Part shown: in pieces, positions 58,646 through 64,000 of the stretch
Layout: each line of letters opens with the position of its first letter
Position numbering within the stretch: the stretch's first letter is position 1
Source: Ipomoea triloba
Taxonomy: Eukaryota; Streptophyta; Magnoliopsida; Solanales; Convolvulaceae
Length of the DNA: 64,000 nucleotides
Direction: 5' to 3'
Assembly (NCBI RefSeq): GCF_003576645.1
Contig: NC_044930.1
Span: forward strand, 26,113,110-26,177,109
The notes under the pieces: generated by a model
Database searches by the model: none
What the model was told of the DNA's origin: nothing
Seen by the model: the letters and a program-made list of their open reading frames with translations, nothing else
Program-made: the position numbers and the translations under genes

Positions 58646-61600
58646 TTAGATTTTACTATTCCAAAATCTCCACAAAATCTCCATAATGTTGAATTCCTAA
58701 TAACTTATAGAAACCCCAACCTACAACTATGAACTCAATCGAAGGGCATAAGATATAGAATTAATGCTTACCGTTCAAATGTTGTTAATCATCATTCTCT
58801 ATCAAATATAGAAAATGACATTTGAAATTTATATATAGATATGATATGTTAATGAAGTTAACAATAATAGGAGGCCAGGGGACTTAATTACAACTAATAT
58901 ATACTCAAGAGTAAATATTGGGTAAACTCTTCTTTTGTGTAATAATTTACAAATTATACAGGAGAATTAGACCTCATTAGTTAAAAAGACCTTCTCTTAA
59001 TGTTCATGTATGAAAATTATTCCCTACTCACTTGGTGAACTATTTCAAAGTACACAATTTTCTTTTTAAGATAAGGTTGGGCTGATTTAACATGACACCG
59101 CAACAATCACGTTGAATTGTTTCCTTTATTGAAGAATATCCATTTAATGCAAAAGTACAAAATTTAGAGAATCAACTTGATTTCCTTGGTAGAACAAGAT
59201 TCCTTCTTCATTTCATGTACATTAGAGAACACGAAATCCACACGTAATCTTCAAGAATCGTTCACACCGGGACATAATAAAAATTCATTACTACATTACC
59301 CCATATATTTTAGAATTTTAAAAATTCATTACCCAAAATATGATTTTACCTAATCTACATTACTTTGGCAAAAATTCATCAACATATGAATGCAAAAAGT
59401 TACGTTAATAGCTAGCTAACCCGAAAGGAGTGGCCAAGTGAGTGAAGTATAATTCTTGTATCTAAAACATATAAAGTACATTATTTTAACATATAAGATA
59501 CATTATTTTATCCTAGAATGTCTATTATTCTAACATGTGCGCAGAACAAATAATTTTTGTTTTAACATCAAAACGACGTCGGTTTAAAACCGTGGTCCAC
59601 ACAATAATTTGCTGTCGTTAGGTTAGTTAGCTTCCATGACCGATATGTTTATCGAAGATGGTCCTGAATGACTAGTTGATGAGGTACATATACTAGACTT
59701 AACTAGAATATGACACTTAGCAAGTGGGCATGACATCATTTGGCTGCCAAGATGAGTAGTGAGTCAAACAACGTGTTAAGCAACGTAACATAACATGTTA
59801 AACGTTTGGCATGCATCCTATGATGGTATTAGCTTGCACAAGTCTAGATGCCAAGCTACTTGAATGATTAGGGTCGAGTCTTTTGAAAGATTACTCGGAC
59901 CTAAGGTCCCAACGTGCTAATTGTATTGGTCATTGGATCTATTCAGCTACCCAACAACAGCAAGAATATGTTTTAGAAGCCCTAGGACTTAACATAGTTG
60001 GTTCGTCGTCTGACTTAAAGGTTGTGACTGGAGGTGGCAGTGTAAGATTGGAATTCCATGGGGAGCATGTATGGAAAAAAAAAAAAACTCAAGAATCCTG
60101 GAATGTTTGAATTAGATCCTTTGTGCGCACATGAAGACTATGATTTAATTAACTAGTGAGCTGATTGCGCACAAAAATTAGGATCTGACCGGTGGACTGA
60201 TTGCGCGACTCGTGATTTACCTCCGCAATATGTACGTAGTTCTAGGGGCGGGGTCTTGGAGTCCTGCGGGCCACTCCCGGGTACAATTTTGACAATACAA
60301 ATTAGACTATTGACATCAGATGTTTAAAAATGAGATGTTAAAACATGCATGGTGGTATTTTTGAAAATCTCAAAATAACACTCGTTGTATGAACACAACA
60401 AATGCTAAAATGTTAAAATTAAAATTTATGGGCACCTTTCGCACCTGTTTTACAAAAAACAAGCCTTAAACCCTAAACCCCGCGGCATTTCTTGATGAAA
60501 ACACTTTTTTAAGTCTGATCCTACCCCTAGCTAGTTCCTACAAGTTTGGACTACAACAATTATCCATTTTGATTCTCCAAAACACAATGTTCCTACCTAC
60601 ATATATGACCACTTCACTAATCTCCAATAGAAAAGACAATATAATGAGCAAATGCTTGTGGCCGGATATAATTTAATTAGTCACCATATGGCCAGCAAGA
60701 CCATTGGCATTTGTTGGGCAATTACAAAGCAAGTAAATTGTCCTTATTTGTCACTAAAAATTAAACCAATCAAGAATCCCCAAAGATGCTTCAAAATTAA
60801 AATCCAGAAAGCAAACCGGAAAAGCTGTTGTGTTGTGATACATCATACATGCATGTCACCTTTGAGCAAGCCATGATCAGATCTTTAGAAGAGGAAAAGT
60901 CCAAAACCATTTGGAGACAAAAACCCTTTGTACAAGTGGACAACTTGCATATGCCACATGAACATAAAGACAAATCAAACATCGGTTTGTCGTATGCCAA
61001 GCATTAAGTGGTGTTTATAGGTTGCGTTGGTGCACTCTTGATCACATTATCTAACAACGTAAACATCATTCTTTGTAATTTAAATCTATATGTTATCTTT
61101 AAAATTTTTTTTATGTGTTAATGGTGATCTGACATGATCAGATAATAAAATTTGTGATTCATTAATTTAAAGTTAAGGTTTCAATTTTAATTTGAGAAAT
61201 CCCCTTTAATCATCTTATTATTACATGTAAGCTAAGTGTCGGTCTCATTATTTAAGAATTTAGCGTTTAGTTGTTTTTTTTTTTTAATAATAATAATTGT
61301 AGCTAAGCATATTTAATTTGATCATTTTAAGTTCAAAAATTCATTGGTTTATTATTCAAGTTGAGTTGTAATTAATGACTTGTAATTATAATTTCAAGCA
61401 CCACCAAAAGAAAATAAAAATAAAAAACTAAAATATCTATATGAAATCATGATTTAATTGACTTGTTTATTTTATGAAAATCATACTTTTATATGAGAAT
61501 CAATGGTAGATATAATCAAATTAAAGTTTTATACTCATGCTAGCAATATGTTGGATCTCAAAGATCCCTAGGCACTACCACTTGCCTAGAGTTATATAAG

Positions 61601-62003
61601 AGATCTCATGTGACGAAATTGAAATTATTACTATTTAAACACGTACATACACAACAATCAAAATCAAAACACTTAGTATAAATTATATGGCGATACATCA
61701 AGATAACTCAAAACTCTAATGACTGACTTGTATATTTTTAAGGGCCCACCAGAGGGTCGTCTAAACTTGCTTCTCTTTACTAATATTGTGGACCTAGCTT
61801 GTTTTATCCAAAATTATGTAATTTGTTTTTTCCACCATTTGCCTAGCTTGGCCAAACAGCTTACCAAATGAGACATGAAAGTCAACATTGGGGATAATCA
61901 TGAAGCAACTTAAATACATAAAGGTACTACCCAAACTCCAAAATAAAATTTAACTTTCTCCATCTTCTACTTGAACCCTCCAACCTAAGAAGGAGTGGCA
62001 AAG
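58646..62003. other. Intergenic DNA upstream of the GA3ox gene
   Basis: A less AT-rich passage at 59880-60290 (GCTGATTGCGCACAAAAATT, GGGGCGGGGTCTTGGAG) looks like an eroded retroelement and has a 75-codon frame without recognisable domains. A SINE-like start lies at 59427. Nothing else is recognised; the promoter elements of GA3ox cannot be fixed. Confidence 0.4.
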
Positions 62004-62473
62004 ATGACTACCCTTTCTGAAGCCTACAAGGAACACCCTCTAAGCCTTGAACACATTATCCCTTTAGACTTTCAATCCCTCCACAAAGTCCCTGATTCTC
62101 ATCTCTGGCCTAAAATCACTGATCCCAATCATCACAAACAATATGCATCAATACCAACCGTTGATCTCTTGGCTCCAAATGTTGTGGAGCTTATAGGCCA
62201 TGCTTGTGAGACATGGGGGATGTTTCATGTGGTTAACCATGGAGTTTCCCCTTCCCTTGTTGATGAGGTTGAGTCTCAAGCTTACCGGCTTTTCTCCCTC
62301 CCGGCTCACCGGAAAATGAAGGCCTTGAGGTCCCCCGGCGGCGCCACCGGCTACGGCGCCGCAAGGATTTCCCCCTTTTTCCCTAAGTTGATGTGGCATG
62401 AAGGGTTTACCATCATGGGCTCCCCTGCTCATCATGCCAGACAACTTTGGCTCCATGACCATCAACATTTCTG
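62004..62473 (+). CDS. GA3OX: Gibberellin 3-beta-dioxygenase, first exon (partial)
   Basis: 2-oxoglutarate and Fe(II)-dependent dioxygenase that converts GA9 and GA20 into bioactive GA4 and GA1 in the cytosol. The exon gives 156 residues plus two bases. It holds the N-terminal dioxygenase domain (IPTVDLLAPN, IGHACETWGMFHVVNHGV at about 65-82, SLPAHRKMKALRSPGGATGYG) and the GA3ox-type ARISPFFPKLMWHEGFTI with GSPAHHARQLWLHDH. The exon ends TTTCTG before GTATGT, so the next base completes a codon (Cys if C or T), as in GA3ox genes, which usually have a single intron at this point. I chose the ATG at 62004; a GTG nine bases upstream is not a plausible start. Exon 2, with the HxD...H iron ligands and the RxS motif, is not found in the remaining 1.5 kb. 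GA20ox and GA2ox are less likely given the phrases seen. Confidence 0.88.
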
Positions 62474-62519
62474 GTATGTTCCATGCATTTTCATGCACGT
62501 TCACAAACTGACAAATATC

Positions 62520-62795
62520 GGGGGTGTTTGGTAAATAGCTGTTACTTGATAGTTGTTAGCTGATTGGCTGAGATACTGGGTTTGACTAGTTGATATCATT
62601 AGCTGATTGTCGAAAAGTGTTTGGTTAATTAACTGTTAACTGATAGCTGATTATATACAAAATGACTTTTTCAAAAAGCAGAGTAATAAACTGTTACGAA
62701 AAGATTGTTTAACCAAGTCAAACAGCTAATAGTGGCCATATAAGTTAAAATTGACTGATAAAGTGATAAACTAATTATGTTGCCAAACATAGTTA
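62520..62795 (+). mobile_element. TIR-type MITE, copy 3 of 3
   Basis: It starts GGGGGTGTTTGGTAAATAGC and ends around TTATGTTGCCAAACATAG. The internal order matches the other two copies. It begins only about 45 bp after the GA3ox exon 1 donor. Confidence 0.65.
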
Positions 62796-62797
62796 AC

Positions 62798-62890
62798 TTG
62801 TAGCCCTTTGTCAGCTAGGGTCACAAGGCGATGTTTATCAAGTACACACTTTCAAGAAATAGTTGTGGGTTTTCCTTATTATTCAAAAAA
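62798..62890 (+). mobile_element. SINE 3' part, truncated
   Basis: CCTTTGTCAGCTAGGGTCAC followed by AAGGCGATGTTTATC, GTACACAC and GTGGGTTTTCC, then A-rich. It matches the 3' half of the SINE at 53342. Confidence 0.5.
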
Positions 62891-63699
62891 AAATATTGGT
62901 AGCTTGTTTTGCATATATTTGTCATACACATATAGGTATACCTATTAAAACAAAATTTACAATACGATAGGACTTAGCTTTATCAAGGTGTATGTAAATC
63001 TAAAAAGGAATAAGAGAAACATGCAATAATATGATTTAGTATTGATTTTTTTTCCTAACATATTTTTAAAAATTTTGAGAATAGTATGATATCACGCATC
63101 AATCAATCTATCATAAAAAGTTTTTGTAATATACTATTTTGTCTCATTTAATTACCTGTTGAACTATTTTTAATAAATTTTGTCGGAAGCTAAGATAGTG
63201 TCTATCCTCTCAACATAGGACTCTTCTTATCTTTCTATGAGAGGACAATGGAATTCCCTTCTATACTATACGTATGACATTTCAAATCTCCAAATAAAGT
63301 TATCTTTTACATAACTTTTGATCTTACCCCCACTAATATATCTAAACAAATATAAACTATTTGTTTAACTCCATGAATCAGAAAATAATTAGTTAGCCCC
63401 AGACCTTATAGCGGGTTGAGTGGATGTGATTATGCTATTGAAACGTAGCGCTAATTATTATGCAAATATTAAAAAAAGAATAGTGTTGTGTTTTAATTAC
63501 TAATAATAACTTTTGACATAATAATGATAACCGATTGATCTTGACAATTAATGTGATAAGTGTTAGATTATGATATAATTGTCTAATTTAGTGACATAAG
63601 TATGAGACTCTTTATAGAAAAATGTTTTAAAGTTGATTTTGTTAGAGTAGAAAAAATTAAGTAAATAATTAAGATACAAGACAAAGATGGTTAGATATG

Positions 63700-63862
63700 A
63701 GGGTAACCACAATTAAGTTGCTCAAACAGTGAGCTTGATGACCCAGCTTTCTATTAGTCTATTTTTATTTGAATTAGTCAGCTATAAGTAAGTTAAATTA
63801 GGTTTCACCCAAAACTCACATTCAAATACCAAACTCTAAACTTTTTTATAAATAAATAAAAC
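63700..63862 (+). mobile_element. SINE, diverged copy
   Basis: AACCACAATTAAGTTGCTCA (weak box A) is followed by GGTTTCACCCAAAACTCACA, TTCAAATACCAAACTCTAAAC and an A-rich end with AAATAAATAAAACAAAA. It is related to the SINE at 53342. Confidence 0.4.
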
Positions 63863-64000
63863 AAAATTGGTTAGATATTGATTTGGTTCAATAATTTCCT
63901 GAATTATTTTGTCCTTTTTGAGTTTGGAATCTTATAGTTGAGTGTTGTGTTTTTGGTGAGACATAATTAATGTGGAAACTTATTTCGTTAGCCACCTTTT

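Larger units (their letters stand above)
62474..64000 (+). other. Intron of GA3ox (at least 1.5 kb) with MITE and SINE insertions
   Basis: No sequence resembling GA3ox exon 2 (an HYPVCP or HTDST region) occurs up to the window end in any frame I could read. The stretch holds a MITE (62520), a SINE 3' part (62800), AT-rich DNA, and a SINE-like passage at 63700-63860. Confidence 0.6.

Noticed and set aside
59883..60110. A 75-codon frame upstream of GA3ox
   Set aside because: No recognisable domain; its surroundings look like an eroded repeat.
60460..60485. Telomere-like CCCTAAACCC
   Set aside because: Fewer than two units; too short to be an interstitial telomeric repeat.
1..64000. CRISPR arrays, operons, prophage or bacterial defence systems
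   Set aside because: The window is plant nuclear DNA; direct repeats seen have no spacer structure and all genes have spliceosomal introns.

Overview
The window is nuclear DNA of a flowering plant, almost certainly a core eudicot. Genes have many short GT-AG introns, intergenic DNA is very AT-rich, and the families present (A-type cyclin, full-size PDR/ABCG transporter, TIFY protein, gibberellin 3-oxidase) sit among LTR retrotransposons, Helitrons, MULE-type foldback elements, MITEs and tRNA-derived SINEs. I cannot name the species; an asterid such as Convolvulaceae would fit, but that is a guess.

Layout. 1-3117: 5' part of a copia retrotransposon on the minus strand (open gag, primer binding site, 1.76-kb LTR), running off the left edge. 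3118-4620: remnants of other elements, including a TIR element. 4620-11660: a diverged local tandem duplication built of smaller A-rich repeats, holding a MULE-type MITE inserted in a SINE and a 990-base run of N. 12506-17047: complete CYCA2-type cyclin gene on the minus strand (10 coding exons, 499 aa, with a long 5'-UTR intron). 17150-31626: about 14 kb without genes, with repeats, MITEs, SINEs and a GC-rich minisatellite. 31627-38330: complete PDR/ABCG gene, ABCG32-like (24 exons, 1412 aa), with a solo LTR in its last intron. 38331-50720: AT-rich, with a 4.9-kb Helitron at 41726-46638 carrying a nested foldback MULE, and an outer TIR element at about 38912-39921. 50721-53658: TIFY8-like gene (6 exons, 435 aa). 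53659-62003: repeats and MITEs only. 62004-62473: first exon of a GA3ox gene whose second exon lies beyond the window.

The four genes do not form a pathway or cluster: they are ordinary, independently regulated plant genes (cell cycle, lipid or hormone export at the plasma membrane, transcriptional repression, gibberellin activation). I found no new biological system.

The most striking signal is technical. Nine exact tandem duplications at two places (39265-39625 and 43200-43426) all have a period of exactly 42 bp. They look like unmerged k-mer overlaps left by an assembler. The next best observation is a Helitron whose pre-insertion site is preserved in a neighbouring paralogous copy.
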